Shown: positions 49,114-58,178, counted from the stretch's first letter. The stretch is 64,000 bases of DNA from JBHIKY01 sp042139015 (GCF_042139015.1 NZ_JBHIKY010000006.1:1-64000); one strand, 5' to 3'. A program made the numbers and translations. Notes: a model not told the origin generated them from the letters alone.

Positions 49114-49623
49114 CTTTCGTATTAACCTCTGTGCTTCTCGTTCTTCAACCACGTCTGTCCGGTCTCGTAGTATATGGCGGTGAATCAGAAAGCTGTTTGA
49201 TAAATCACTTTCAGATCTCCATGCCGCCCCAAGTTCCACGCTTTTTCTACAGCAGAGTGTGACGAGGTCTGAATCGGTCAGAGGAATGTTGATGTCCTGG
49301 TAGCGCACGCCCCGGTGTATGTCGAGTTTTCGCTGCTGAATCAGCAGAAGCAGTTTTTCTACATCAATAGCAAGCGCTTTTAGAGGCTCTTTCTCTTCGC
49401 TGATAATTTTTTCAGCTCTGTTCATCATTCGTTCTGCTCCGACAATATTTTGGCGGCGCTCATGATATAATGCTACTGCAAGCTGAATCAAACCGGCCCA
49501 GTGCTTTTTCCTTTCAGAAGGAGGGGCAGCCTTCCAATGATCTTCAAGAATTTCATGGCATTCAAAGTAGTCGCGAACACTGTGAAACTGGACAAGAAAA
49601 TCGATATAAGCAGTTGGGTACAT
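49090..49623 (-). CDS. ypuF: DUF309 protein, YpuF-like
   Basis: 177 residues. FHSVRDYFECHEILEDHWK is the DUF309 core with conserved His and Glu, followed by GLIQLAVALYHERR. The fold suggests metal binding, but function is unknown. AAAGGAGAAGG lies just before ATG 49623 on the complement. The C-terminal basic tail is encoded by the shared terminator. Position between ribT and scpA is as in Bacillus. Confidence 0.85.
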   Translation of the reverse strand: MYPTAYIDFLVQFHSVRDYFECHEILEDHWKAAPPSERKKHWAGLIQLAVALYHERRQNIVGAERMMNRAEKIISEEKEPLKALAIDVEKLLLLIQQRKLDIHRGVRYQDINIPLTDSDLVTLCCRKSVELGAAWRSESDLSNSFLIHRHILRDRTDVVEEREAQRLIRKKKKLSGG

Positions 49624-49784
49624 GAAGCCTTCTCCTTTCAGTTCCATTTATCGAATCAATTGTAACATATATTTTTTTAAATTATCTGCAGCCGGCTCTG
49701 GCAGAAGAGGATGAAGCTTGTTATAGTACATAGTGAACATACGAGAAAGTTCTGACAGGCCTGTCTGAAAGAGGGGAGTAAATA

Positions 49785-50540
49785 ATGAACAGATATAATG
49801 TGAAAACGGAAGCGTTTGAAGGTCCTCTTGATCTTTTACTCCATCTCATTCATGAAGCAAAGGTTGATATTCAAAATATTCCAGTGGCACCGATCACCAG
49901 GCAGTATCTAGAGTATGTTCACGCGATGCAGGAACTCGAGCTTGATGTTGCTAGCGAGTATTTAGTGATGGCTGCCACTCTGCTCGAAATCAAAAGTAAT
50001 ATGCTGCTGCCGGGAGATACAGAGCTTCAGGAAGAATTGCTGCCTGAGGAAATGGAGGAAGACCCGCGCGAAGGCTTAATGGCGAAACTGATAGAGTATC
50101 AAAAATATAAACAGGCTGCCGCGGTATTAAAAGATAAAGAAAAAGAAAATAAACGCCATTACACAAAGCCTCCCACGATTATCGAGCAGAATGACCAGGC
50201 AGGAAAACTTCCTGAAGGGGTCACTTTAATCGATATGGTGGAAGCCTTCATGAAAATGAAGGAACGAATCAAATACCAGGCACCAAAAACAACTACAGTT
50301 CGTTCTGATGAAATAAGTATTGATGAGCGAATGACAGAGATATTATCCACACTTCCTGCAGCAAATGAAAGCAAGCGTTTTTCTGCATTGTTTCCTGTAA
50401 AAGAAAAGTCTCATATCGTCATTACATTTTTAGCAATTCTTGAGCTGGTAAAGAATGGAGAAATTATTTGCATTCAATCTGGTAACTTTGATGATTTTAC
50501 AGTCTGCCGGACAGAGGAGGGAGTAGCGAGAGATGCATGA
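49785..50540 (+). CDS. scpA: Segregation and condensation protein A
   Basis: A 251-residue kleisin that bridges the two heads of the SMC dimer. The N-terminal FEGPLDLLLHLI motif is diagnostic, and a C-terminal winged helix (FLAILELVKNGEI) is present. GAGGGGAG lies upstream. It overlaps scpB by 8 bases. Confidence 0.95.
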   Translation: MNRYNVKTEAFEGPLDLLLHLIHEAKVDIQNIPVAPITRQYLEYVHAMQELELDVASEYLVMAATLLEIKSNMLLPGDTELQEELLPEEMEEDPREGLMAKLIEYQKYKQAAAVLKDKEKENKRHYTKPPTIIEQNDQAGKLPEGVTLIDMVEAFMKMKERIKYQAPKTTTVRSDEISIDERMTEILSTLPAANESKRFSALFPVKEKSHIVITFLAILELVKNGEIICIQSGNFDDFTVCRTEEGVARDA

Positions 50541-51123
50541 TAAAGAAATAGAGGACATTCTTGAAGCACTTCTTTACGTATGCGGAGACGAAGGTTTGTC
50601 TATACAGGATGCAGCGAGAGTTCTCGAACTCACTGAGGATGATGCCTCGAATGTATTATTGAGCTGTAAAGAAACGGCGTTTAATGTAAACAGAGGTTTA
50701 CAAATAAAGCAGGCAGGCGATCGCTTCTTTTTTATTTCCCATAAGAAAGCTGCACCTTATATTGAGAAGCTTGCAGAAATCCCGGAGCGTTCAGCTCTTT
50801 CTCAGGCTGCCTTAGAAACACTGTCCATAGTCGCCTATAATCAGCCTGTAACAAGGACGGAGGTCGACGATATCAGAGGAGTTAAGTCAGAACGAGCAAT
50901 GCAGACACTTTTGCAGAAAGCCTTAATCGCAGAAGCGGGAAGAGCTCAGAAAACCGGGAGGCCGATCTTATATCAAACGACAAACCGATTCATGGAGTAT
51001 TTTGGAATTAGCTCATTAGAAGAGCTTCCTGAACTCAGCACGACAGATAATGAAGAAAAAGCAAACGACGCCGATTTATTTTTTGACAGTTTGTCTTTTT
51101 CTAATAACGAATCTACTTCTTAA
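50533..51123 (+). CDS. scpB: Segregation and condensation protein B
   Basis: A 196-residue protein with two winged-helix domains; SQAALETLSIVAYNQPVTR and IRGVKSERAMQTL are family signatures. It binds ScpA in the condensin complex. Its stop codon overlaps the end of the convergent DUF421 gene by 4 bases. Confidence 0.95.
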   Translation: MHDKEIEDILEALLYVCGDEGLSIQDAARVLELTEDDASNVLLSCKETAFNVNRGLQIKQAGDRFFFISHKKAAPYIEKLAEIPERSALSQAALETLSIVAYNQPVTRTEVDDIRGVKSERAMQTLLQKALIAEAGRAQKTGRPILYQTTNRFMEYFGISSLEELPELSTTDNEEKANDADLFFDSLSFSNNESTS

Positions 51124-51803
51124 TAGGTTTGAAGATACAGCGGGAAGCTGCCGGTCCACTCTGCATAAAGAATTCTGTCAATGGATGGAATGTCATGTTG
51201 ATATATATCCTGAAGGAGCTCTTCTTTTGATGGTTTAATTTCTTTCAAATTATCTTCCACCCACTCCCCGTCTAATATTACTGCAATAGGAAGAAATTCA
51301 GGCGGCGGCAGCTCAGTGAAGACATCTTTTTTCGTCAGGGCTGATGCTTCTGGTGTTTTGATCACACTAATAGAGCCGTTCGCTTCGAGAATGGCGAAAT
51401 GAACATCCTTCAAAGAAAATACGTCTTTATCCCGTAAAAGGTGCTGAAGCTGATTTAAATCTAACTTATTTTGTTTTAACGAGTCATAATTTAATTTTCC
51501 TTCTCGAATAACGATGGACGGACGCCCTTCAAGAAGACTGCGCGTTCGTTTTATTTTTTGGGTGAATTGTTCCACACATGCTATCAGCATAGCCCATAAT
51601 GTAATAGCAAACAATATATAGACCAAACCTATTTTAGCATCGTAAATGGCATTCCCGACCAATTCTCCGAGCACGAGGGCAGAAATAAAATCAAAAGGTG
51701 TCAGCTGGCTGATTTGTGTCTTTCCCAAAATTTTTGTTATTAGCAGCAGTGCAAAGAAGCCAACCGTTAATTCTGCTGATAGCTGGAGCAATTCCGCTGC
51801 CAT
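51120..51803 (-). CDS. DUF421 membrane protein (YetF/YdfS/YcaP type)
   Basis: 227 residues with three N-terminal membrane helices (~8-85; FDFISALVLGELVGNAIYD) and a soluble C-terminal YetF-type domain (~90-200; GRPSIVIREGKLNYDSLKQNKL). Some members are found in spores (YetF, YdfS, YrbG). Function not assigned. It is transcribed towards scpB, with a 4-base overlap of the stops. Confidence 0.85.
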   Translation of the reverse strand: MAAELLQLSAELTVGFFALLLITKILGKTQISQLTPFDFISALVLGELVGNAIYDAKIGLVYILFAITLWAMLIACVEQFTQKIKRTRSLLEGRPSIVIREGKLNYDSLKQNKLDLNQLQHLLRDKDVFSLKDVHFAILEANGSISVIKTPEASALTKKDVFTELPPPEFLPIAVILDGEWVEDNLKEIKPSKEELLQDIYQHDIPSIDRILYAEWTGSFPLYLQTY

Positions 51804-51860
51804 TCTTTTCGCCTCTTTTCCATATCTTATCCTTTCTTATAATGGTCAATTATTCTAAAT

Positions 51861-52136
51861 TTACACAAAAAACCACCTTTCCTTAAGCAGACAGTAAGAA
51901 AGGTGGTAATCTAATTTATTTATTAATTTTGTCGAGGCCATTTGGATTTGATGGATTTCGCTGTCTTTGTCCCCTTCTCTTCCGGTAAAAACCTTTTTAA
52001 AATGCCCGCTATCAGTCAGCCAGAACGAAAATTTATAAACCGCGTAAGCATCGAAAAAGGCTTCGATATGATTAGTTTTTTCAGCTCCCAGCATCTTGAA
52101 TAGGTGAATGGGAATAGCCGCTGTCAACTGCTGCAT
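51861..52136 (-). CDS. Hypothetical small protein, ~91 aa, uncertain ends
   Basis: Unrecognised. The centre (IPIHLFKMLGAEKTNHIEAF...VYKFSFWLTDSGHFKKVFTG) reads like a genuine globular protein, but no convincing SD precedes ATG 52136 or 52181. The last ~17 codons lie inside a terminator stem (ACCACCTTTC/GAAAGGTGGT, ~51870-51908), as if a normal stop before it had been lost. It is downstream of the small membrane protein gene at 52201-52380. It may be degraded. Confidence 0.4.
   Translation of the reverse strand: MQQLTAAIPIHLFKMLGAEKTNHIEAFFDAYAVYKFSFWLTDSGHFKKVFTGREGDKDSEIHQIQMASTKLINKLDYHLSYCLLKERWFFV
51868..51908 (-). terminator. Terminator for the minus-strand small genes
   Basis: ACCACCTTTC and GAAAGGTGGT pair; on the minus strand the stem is followed by a T run. 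Confidence 0.8.
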
Positions 52137-52200
52137 CTTCAATAGTCTGTGGGTGAATAGTTTTCCTCTGTTTATGTACACTGTCGCGAATCTGCCATGC

Positions 52201-52380
52201 TTACATGAAGATATGATGAATCGTTTCTTCAGCTATCACCTCCGAATTATCTCTTTCCTGTTTATTTTTCAGCAATTCCAACATGAGGTTTTTTTGAAAT
52301 ATTCGATATATCACCACAGTGATAAGTAATACAAATAAAATGGCAGTGATACCAAATATTTTCCAAATAAGTAAATACAA
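52201..52380 (-). CDS. Small membrane protein, 59 aa
   Basis: It starts at TTG 52380, with an ideal AGGAGG 10 bases upstream on the complement. One membrane helix (~9-26) is followed by a charged tail (FQKNLMLELLKNKQERDNSE). It is divergent from the sporulation lipoprotein gene, whose promoter lies in the same 86-base gap. No family recognised. Confidence 0.6.
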   Translation of the reverse strand: MYLLIWKIFGITAILFVLLITVVIYRIFQKNLMLELLKNKQERDNSEVIAEETIHHIFM

Positions 52381-52404
52381 TTCTTTTATCCTCCTACTTT
52401 AATG

Positions 52405-52434
52405 ACATAAATATGGAATTTCTATTTCATACTA
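52405..52434 (+). promoter_or_regulatory. Candidate sigma-G promoter of the second spoVA operon
   Basis: CATACTA (52428-52434) is a perfect sigma-G -10 element, with ACATA 18 bases upstream (52405-52409) as a near-consensus -35. It lies 32 bases before the lipoprotein start. Confidence 0.55.
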
Positions 52435-52466
52435 AGAAGGCACAGAGTGATGGAAGGAAGGTAATC

Positions 52467-52880
52467 ATGCTGACAAAACCAACCTGCGTTTCAATAATTG
52501 TATTATTTTGTTTTATTTTAACATCCGCCTGCAGCCAGGACAGCACTGCAGCACCAAATGATCAAACTGCTGAACAAGCAATAAAAAAGCTGGAGGAACT
52601 GGAACCGGTTACGCATGCTTATGCAGTACATTATAAAAACAAGCTATATGCTGCCGCTGAAGTGAAACAATTGGACCGTTTCAGGTTAAAACCAATCAGC
52701 AAAGATGCAGAAGAATTACTGAAAAAAGAATGGAAGAATGAAAAGATAGCATTTTCCACAGACCAAAAAGTAATTTTGGAAATTAATGAACTCAATGAGG
52801 ACTTGCAAAATAAAAGTCTCGGTGAAAAGAAGATCAATAAACGCCTGAAAAAAATAAAAAGATTCACCAAAAAAATGTAA
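52467..52880 (+). CDS. Sporulation lipoprotein, YhcN/YlaJ-like
   Basis: A 137-residue exported lipoprotein: a signal peptide ending in the lipobox TSAC, then a ~100-residue domain with VTHAYAVHYKNKLYAAAEVK, the style of the YhcN/YlaJ spore lipoprotein family. ATG 52467 follows GGAAGGAAGG; the frame from 52413 overlaps the sigma-G-like promoter. It is 13 bases upstream of spoVAC and so in the same forespore operon. Confidence 0.78.
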   Translation: MLTKPTCVSIIVLFCFILTSACSQDSTAAPNDQTAEQAIKKLEELEPVTHAYAVHYKNKLYAAAEVKQLDRFRLKPISKDAEELLKKEWKNEKIAFSTDQKVILEINELNEDLQNKSLGEKKINKRLKKIKRFTKKM

Positions 52881-52893
52881 GGAGGCGAGGTGA

Positions 52894-53367
52894 ATGAATC
52901 AAAATCAAAACAAAGAGCAATTTATGAAAACATATCAGTCCCTCTCATCTGAAATGGAGCCCAAACGACCTCTTCTTCGAAATTGTACGATTGCTTTTTT
53001 CTTTGGAGGGCTATTGTGCGTATTCGGTCAAGCCATAAAAATGTTTTTCATTTATAATTTTAATTTTAACGAAGAAACAGCCGGCGATCCAACACTAGCT
53101 GTACTTATTTTTATTGCTGTCCTGCTAACGGGGTTTGGAGTTTATGACAAAATTGCCCAATTTGCCGGTGCAGGTACAGCCGTTCCAGTGACTGGCTTTG
53201 CTAACACCATGGCCAGCGCTGCGATGGAATACCGTACAGAAGGGCTCGTGCTTGGGACGGGAGCGAATATGTTTAAGCTTGCAGGTCCTGTAATCGTATT
53301 TGGCACCACTGCAGCGTTTGTCGTGGCGCTCATCAAATATATCTGGAATATTTTCATGGGGGGATAA
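52894..53367 (+). CDS. spoVAC: Stage V sporulation protein AC
   Basis: A 157-residue membrane protein with about four helices. SpoVAC is the mechanosensitive-channel-like component of the dipicolinate channel. GFGVYDKIAQFAGAGTAVPVTGFAN is a strong family signature. SD AAGGAGGCGAGG lies upstream. This gene, spoVAD and spoVAE form a unit separate from spoVAA-AB-AF at 39.7-42.3 kb. Confidence 0.93.
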   Translation: MNQNQNKEQFMKTYQSLSSEMEPKRPLLRNCTIAFFFGGLLCVFGQAIKMFFIYNFNFNEETAGDPTLAVLIFIAVLLTGFGVYDKIAQFAGAGTAVPVTGFANTMASAAMEYRTEGLVLGTGANMFKLAGPVIVFGTTAAFVVALIKYIWNIFMGG

Positions 53368-53369
53368 CA

Positions 53370-54386
53370 ATGCTGCAAGGGAAACAATCCTGGGTATTTG
53401 AGAATACCCCTGTAATAACAGCCGCCGGCACCGCGGGAGGGCCATTTGAAGCAGAGGGAAGACTCACAAGTGATTTTGATTATTTTTTCGATGACTTATG
53501 GATGGAAGAGAAAAGCTTTGAAAAAGCGCAAAAGCGTTTGTTTGAAAAAGCCTGTGAGACAGCCATTACAAAGTCCGGCCTTAAGGAAAGTGATATACAA
53601 TTTGTTCTATGCGGAGATTTGATCAATCAAATGACGTCTTCGAGCTTTGCCTGCCGTACATTATCTATCCCATATATTGGATTATTTGGGGCATGCTCTA
53701 CGTCGATGGAAGGTCTTGCGCTAGCAGGCTTCATCATTAACAATAATGGAGCGGATTATGTGTTGACAGGCACTTCAAGTCATAATGCAGCGACTGAAAA
53801 GCAATTCCGCTACCCAACGGAATACGGTTCTCAAAAACCACCGACTTCTCAATGGACAGCAACAGCAGCCGGCGCGGTGATTGTCTCCAAAAATGGAACT
53901 GGACCTTCAGTGACTGCAGCAACCGTCGGCAAAGTAATTGATATGGGATTAAAGGATCCATTCAATATGGGAGGTGCGATGGCACCTGCAGCAGCGGACA
54001 CAATCGAAGCCCACTTTAATGACTTAAATCGCGGACCGGATGATTATGATCTAATAATTACCGGTGACTTAGGAAAAGTGGGGAATTCTATCTGCCAGGA
54101 ATTGTTAAAGGAAAAGGGTTATCAGGTATCCGAGAAAAAATTTAACGACTGCGGTATGCTGCTTTACAATGAAGATCAGCCAGTACAGGCTGGAGCAAGC
54201 GGCACTGGATGCTCTGCTTCGGTCGTTTACGGACATATATTGAATCGTCTTAAAAACCGTGAATTGAATAAAATACTGGTTGTTGCAACTGGCGCATTGC
54301 TAAGTCCCCTCTCCTATCAACAGAAAGAATCGATTCCATGTATTGCTCATGCAGTCGTAATAGAAAATAAAGGGGAGGTACGATAA
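53370..54386 (+). CDS. spoVAD: Stage V sporulation protein AD
   Basis: A 338-residue thiolase-fold protein that binds dipicolinic acid. FGACSTSMEGLALAG corresponds to the thiolase active-site region, and the sequence starts at WVFENTPVITAAGTAGG. It follows spoVAC by 2 bases and overlaps spoVAE. Confidence 0.93.
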   Translation: MLQGKQSWVFENTPVITAAGTAGGPFEAEGRLTSDFDYFFDDLWMEEKSFEKAQKRLFEKACETAITKSGLKESDIQFVLCGDLINQMTSSSFACRTLSIPYIGLFGACSTSMEGLALAGFIINNNGADYVLTGTSSHNAATEKQFRYPTEYGSQKPPTSQWTATAAGAVIVSKNGTGPSVTAATVGKVIDMGLKDPFNMGGAMAPAAADTIEAHFNDLNRGPDDYDLIITGDLGKVGNSICQELLKEKGYQVSEKKFNDCGMLLYNEDQPVQAGASGTGCSASVVYGHILNRLKNRELNKILVVATGALLSPLSYQQKESIPCIAHAVVIENKGEVR

Positions 54387-54736
54387 TGACGTTTTTATGG
54401 GCTTTTCTTATCGGTGGTGCGATTTGTGTTATCGGGCAGCTGATGATGGATGTTATCAAACTGACACCTGCACATACTATGACAGCGCTGGTGGTAGCTG
54501 GGGCAATTTTAGATGGGCTGGGGTTATATGAACCACTTATTGACTTTGCCGGCGCCGGTGCCACTGTTCCGATTACAAGCTTTGGTAATGCGCTTGTGCA
54601 CGGAGCCATGTCAGAGGCGGAAAAACATGGAATTATCGGAATTATAGGCGGCATTTTTGAAGTAACGAGTGCAGGTATCTCTGCTGCCATTATATTTTCA
54701 TTTTTTGCAGCTTTATGCTTTAAACCAAAAGGATAG
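54386..54736 (+). CDS. spoVAE: Stage V sporulation protein AE (SpoVAEB)
   Basis: A 116-residue membrane protein similar in its centre to SpoVAC (GLYEPLIDFAGAGATVPITSFGN). Start ATG 54386 overlaps the spoVAD stop (TAATG). It is the last gene of the AC-AD-AE unit, followed by a terminator. No spoVAEA gene is seen. Confidence 0.92.
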   Translation: MTFLWAFLIGGAICVIGQLMMDVIKLTPAHTMTALVVAGAILDGLGLYEPLIDFAGAGATVPITSFGNALVHGAMSEAEKHGIIGIIGGIFEVTSAGISAAIIFSFFAALCFKPKG

Positions 54737-54745
54737 CTTGCAGCG

Positions 54746-54782
54746 CCGAAAATGGTACAATGTACTGTTTTCGGTTTTTTTA
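54746..54782 (+). terminator. Terminator of the spoVAC-AD-AE operon
   Basis: CCGAAAA (54746-54752) pairs with TTTTCGG (54768-54774), with TACA/TGTA inside the loop, then seven T. Confidence 0.88.
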
Positions 54783-54850
54783 TCATAAGAATAAGGCCTG
54801 TACATAGATTTAGATAACAGCACATAAATTTTTGAAAGCCGGGGTGGCTC

Positions 54851-55978
54851 ATGAAAATTTCTATCTTTTTATTCAGCTTTTTATTATGCTTTTTATCAAT
54901 TGTTACGGACGTAAGAGCTGCCGCCCCGCCGGCAATTGAAACTTCTGCTCAGCAGGCGGTTTTAATGGAGCAGGACAGCGGCAGAGTTCTGTATGCAAAA
55001 AATGAACACGAACCTCAAAAAATTGCAAGCATCACGAAAATTATGACAGCCCTGCTTGCGATCGAATCGGGGAAAATGAAAGAAACTGTAGAAGTTAGTA
55101 ACAATGCCTCAGGAGTAGAAGGCTCATCCTTATATTTAAAACCAGGGGAGAAAATACAATTAAAAGATTTAACCTACGGGCTTATGCTTCGTTCAGGGAA
55201 TGATGCTGCTGCAGCTATAGCTGAACACGTCGGTGGAAGTATGGATGGTTTTATATACATGATGAATGAAAAAGCCAGTGAACTTGGTATGAATAATACT
55301 CAATTTACTAATCCTCATGGGCTTGATGATGGTGATCAGCATTACTCATCTGCATATGACATGGCTCTGCTCATGCAATATGCGATGAATAATAAAACGT
55401 TTCGTGAAATTTCAGGGACGGAATCGTACAGAGCACCACAAGAGGGAGAAGAGTGGGACAGAATATGGAATAATAAAAATAAACTTTTGACTTCTTTATA
55501 TGAATATTGTACGGGAGGAAAAACAGGGTATACGAAAAGTGCGGGAAGGACTCTGGTGACAACAGCAGAAAAAGATGGTCTATCTCTTATTGCAGTCACC
55601 TTGGATGCTCCCTCTGACTGGAACGATCATACCTCCATGTTTGAATGGGCGTTTGAGCACGTAAAAAAGCAAGAATTAGCTAGTGAAAATGAAAAAATTA
55701 CAATCGGGAGCACTGAATACACCGGGACGTTATACCTGCCTTATACCTTGACATATCCAGTTATTTCAGATGGAAATGAAACTTTTAAGCGCAAAATGTC
55801 TGTAAGCCGTGAATTTATGGAAAAAACAGACGCTGGTGCCGTTGGAGAAATGAAATGGTATCTGAATGAAGAACAGATCCACTCAATGCCAATTATGTAT
55901 GAACCAGAAATAAAAGAAAATAATGGGTTTTGGAAAAAGCTGCTTCCTTTCTTCGTCAAAGGGGGAGACGCTGCATGA
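54851..55978 (+). CDS. dacB: Sporulation D-alanyl-D-alanine carboxypeptidase DacB (PBP5*)
   Basis: A 375-residue exported class C PBP. Motifs: SITK (Ser60), SGND (~118) and KTGYTKSAGRT. It trims cortex peptidoglycan side chains in the mother cell. The order dacB-spmA-spmB with ATGA overlaps is the known sporulation operon, and this separates it from dacF. The C-terminal domain is shorter on anchoring features than in DacF. Confidence 0.92.
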   Translation: MKISIFLFSFLLCFLSIVTDVRAAAPPAIETSAQQAVLMEQDSGRVLYAKNEHEPQKIASITKIMTALLAIESGKMKETVEVSNNASGVEGSSLYLKPGEKIQLKDLTYGLMLRSGNDAAAAIAEHVGGSMDGFIYMMNEKASELGMNNTQFTNPHGLDDGDQHYSSAYDMALLMQYAMNNKTFREISGTESYRAPQEGEEWDRIWNNKNKLLTSLYEYCTGGKTGYTKSAGRTLVTTAEKDGLSLIAVTLDAPSDWNDHTSMFEWAFEHVKKQELASENEKITIGSTEYTGTLYLPYTLTYPVISDGNETFKRKMSVSREFMEKTDAGAVGEMKWYLNEEQIHSMPIMYEPEIKENNGFWKKLLPFFVKGGDAA

Positions 55979-56571
55979 TTCACGCGATCTGGCTTGGGAT
56001 GTTTATCATCGGAATTGTGACAGCCATGTTCACAGGACGTATGGAAGAAGTGTCGCAGGCTATTTTGACTGGAGCTGAAAAATCTGTCACGATCTGCTTT
56101 GGATTAATCAGCGTTATGGTATTTTGGCTCGGTACGATGAATGTAGCCCAAAAAAGCGGGTTAATGAATGGGATAACGAAGCTGATGAAGCCACTGGCCA
56201 CAAGGCTTTTCCCGGAAATCCCCGCCGATCACCCCGCCATGGGCTATATCTTATCGAATATGACGGCGAATATGATGGGGCTCGGGAATGCAGCTACTCC
56301 GCTCGGAATTAAGGCCATGAAAGAAATGAAGGAAATCGACAACGTAACTGACAGGCCGAGTCGGTCTATGGTTACTTTTCTTGCAATAAACACAGCAAGT
56401 CTCACATTGATACCAACCACAGTAATTGCTGTGCGGATGAATTACGGATCGGCGGCCCCCGCTGAAATTGTCGGCACAACAATTCTTGCCACTGCGTGTT
56501 CTACCGTTGCAGCAATTAGCATTGACCGCTTTTTTTATTATAGAAGAATAAAAAGAGAGATGCGGATATGA
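55975..56571 (+). CDS. spmA: Spore maturation protein A
   Basis: A 198-residue membrane protein with the nucleoside-transporter-gate (Gate) fold (GLGNAATPLGIKAMKEM). SpmA and SpmB are needed for full core dehydration of the spore. ATG 55975 overlaps the dacB stop; the frame open from 55930 lies in dacB. Confidence 0.93.
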   Translation: MIHAIWLGMFIIGIVTAMFTGRMEEVSQAILTGAEKSVTICFGLISVMVFWLGTMNVAQKSGLMNGITKLMKPLATRLFPEIPADHPAMGYILSNMTANMMGLGNAATPLGIKAMKEMKEIDNVTDRPSRSMVTFLAINTASLTLIPTTVIAVRMNYGSAAPAEIVGTTILATACSTVAAISIDRFFYYRRIKREMRI

Positions 56572-57098
56572 CTGGCATCGCAACCTTTTCGCAGTGGCTC
56601 ATTCCAATGTTACTACTGATTGTTTTTGTACATGCGGCAATTCGCAGGGTCTCTGCCTATGAAAGCTTTGTAGAGGGAGGAAAAGATGGATTTCAAATAG
56701 CAGTCTCTCTCATTCCTTATCTGGTCGGCATGTTTACCGCAATATCTGTATTCCGGGCCTCTGGTGCAATGGAATTGTTAATAAGCGCGGTGAACCCGCT
56801 GCTTTCTTTTGTGGGAATTCCATCAGAAATAGTACCTCTGGCATTGCTGAGACCCATATCGGGAACCGGCGCACTTGGAATGATGAGTGATATGTTTGCC
56901 TCTTACGGTCCGGATTCATTTATCGGCCGACTGGCTTCCACGATGCAGGGGAGCACTGATACCACCCTATATGTGTTAACCGTGTATTTCGGCGCTGTCG
57001 GAATACGTCATGCAGGTGATGCTTTAAAGGTAGGTCTGCTGGCAGATGCAGCAGGTATTATTGCATCCATCATTATCGTCAGCCTTGTATTTGCATAA
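56568..57098 (+). CDS. spmB: Spore maturation protein B
   Basis: A 176-residue Gate-domain membrane protein partnering SpmA; PISGTGALGMMSDM and MQGSTDTTLYVLTVYFGAVGI are family signatures. ATG 56568 overlaps the spmA stop by 4 bases. Confidence 0.93.
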   Translation: MTGIATFSQWLIPMLLLIVFVHAAIRRVSAYESFVEGGKDGFQIAVSLIPYLVGMFTAISVFRASGAMELLISAVNPLLSFVGIPSEIVPLALLRPISGTGALGMMSDMFASYGPDSFIGRLASTMQGSTDTTLYVLTVYFGAVGIRHAGDALKVGLLADAAGIIASIIIVSLVFA

Positions 57099-57455
57099 TC
57101 GATGGAGAAAGCCATCATTTATTGTTGTTTTCGAAAAATAACCGCTCGCTTTCCATGGGCGCCGCCTCAGCTCCCCAATCGTCAAGTTCAGGAAGGGAGA
57201 TAACCGGAGAGGCCAATGGGAAGTTGGTCTAGTTTAGCAATGACGCTTCCCCGTCCCATTTGGATGTCCAGGTTGTAGCGAAATGTTTTGACGGAGCTGA
57301 TTACAAAAGTTCATAGGTCACAAGCAGTCCAGACTGATTCAGTAGAATCGTCTGGATTTTGCAATAAATAATTTACTTTTGTTACGGTCTCGATTTTCTC
57401 CTCAAACTTGTGAATTAAAACTCTAATGAGTATGATGGACAATGAGGTGAAGGAA
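57099..57455. repeat. Gene-free spacer with two repeats
   Basis: No gene is seen in 357 bases. Around 57140-57175 lies a block (GCTCGCTTTCC-GGGCGCCGCCTCAGC) related to the dispersed repeat at 2.8 and 36.5 kb. At 57303-57382 an inverted-repeat unit starts TACAAAAGT and ends ACTTTTGTTA, with an inner stem TCCAGAC/GTCTGGA, and includes the 37 bases shared with 8602-8638. Confidence 0.65.
57346..57382. repeat. 37-bp repeat, copy B
   Basis: Identical to 8602-8638. Here it is the right part of a ~80-bp unit with ACAAAAGT/ACTTTTGT ends and a TCCAGAC...GTCTGGA stem (57328-57355). It ends 73 bases before the rluB start. Confidence 0.8.
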
Positions 57456-58178
57456 ATGGAAAGATTGCAAAAGGTTATAGCCCATGCCGGAGTCACATCA
57501 CGCCGTAAAGCGGAAGAGTTTATAAAAGAAGGAAGAGTTCAGGTAAATGGAAAGGTTGTCAAAGAGCTGGGGACCAAAGTTTCTCCTCAGAACGATACAA
57601 TCGAAGTAGACGGCGTTCCAGTAGATAAGGAACAGCCTGTTTATTTTTTGCTTTATAAACCGAGGCAGGTCATATCAGCTGTAAGCGATGACAAACAAAG
57701 AAAGGTAGTGACCGACTTTTTTGAAGATGTCGCAGAGCGGATTTTTCCAATCGGCCGTCTTGATTATGATACGTCGGGATTGATTTTACTTACCAATGAT
57801 GGGGAGTTTGCCAATAAAATGATGCATCCGGCAAGTAAAATACAGAAAACTTATATTGCGAAAGTAGAAGGCAAACCGGATAAGCAATTATTAAAAAAGC
57901 TGGAAAAAGGTATTGAAATCGACGGAAGAAAAACCGCTCCTGCAAAAGTGAAGATAAATTCCGCAAACAGAAAAACGAATTCTTCCATCGTGGAAATAAT
58001 GATTCACGAAGGGAGAAATCAACAGGTACGGAAGATGTTTGAACACATTGGACATCCAGTGATTAAACTAAAACGTGAGAAATATGCTTTCCTTACACTG
58101 GAAAATCTTCATCCGGGGGAGTCCAGACCGTTAAAGCCAATTGAAATTAAAAAATTAAAAGACGCTGCTGTCACATAA
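57456..58178 (+). CDS. rluB: 23S rRNA pseudouridine synthase RluB (RsuA family)
   Basis: 240 residues: an N-terminal S4 RNA-binding domain (1-~60; LQKVIAHAGVTSRRKAEEFI) and a pseudouridine synthase domain with PIGRLDYDTSGLILLTNDG (catalytic Asp) and EGRNQQVRKMFE. It modifies the peptidyl-transferase region of 23S rRNA. ATG 57456 has SD GAGGTGAAGG. The position upstream of the res genes is as in Bacillus. Confidence 0.92.
   Translation: MERLQKVIAHAGVTSRRKAEEFIKEGRVQVNGKVVKELGTKVSPQNDTIEVDGVPVDKEQPVYFLLYKPRQVISAVSDDKQRKVVTDFFEDVAERIFPIGRLDYDTSGLILLTNDGEFANKMMHPASKIQKTYIAKVEGKPDKQLLKKLEKGIEIDGRKTAPAKVKINSANRKTNSSIVEIMIHEGRNQQVRKMFEHIGHPVIKLKREKYAFLTLENLHPGESRPLKPIEIKKLKDAAVT

Noticed and set aside
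52413..52466. Longer N-terminus of the sporulation lipoprotein
   Set aside because: It would cover the sigma-G-like promoter and push the signal peptide 18 residues inward. ATG 52467 has a good SD.
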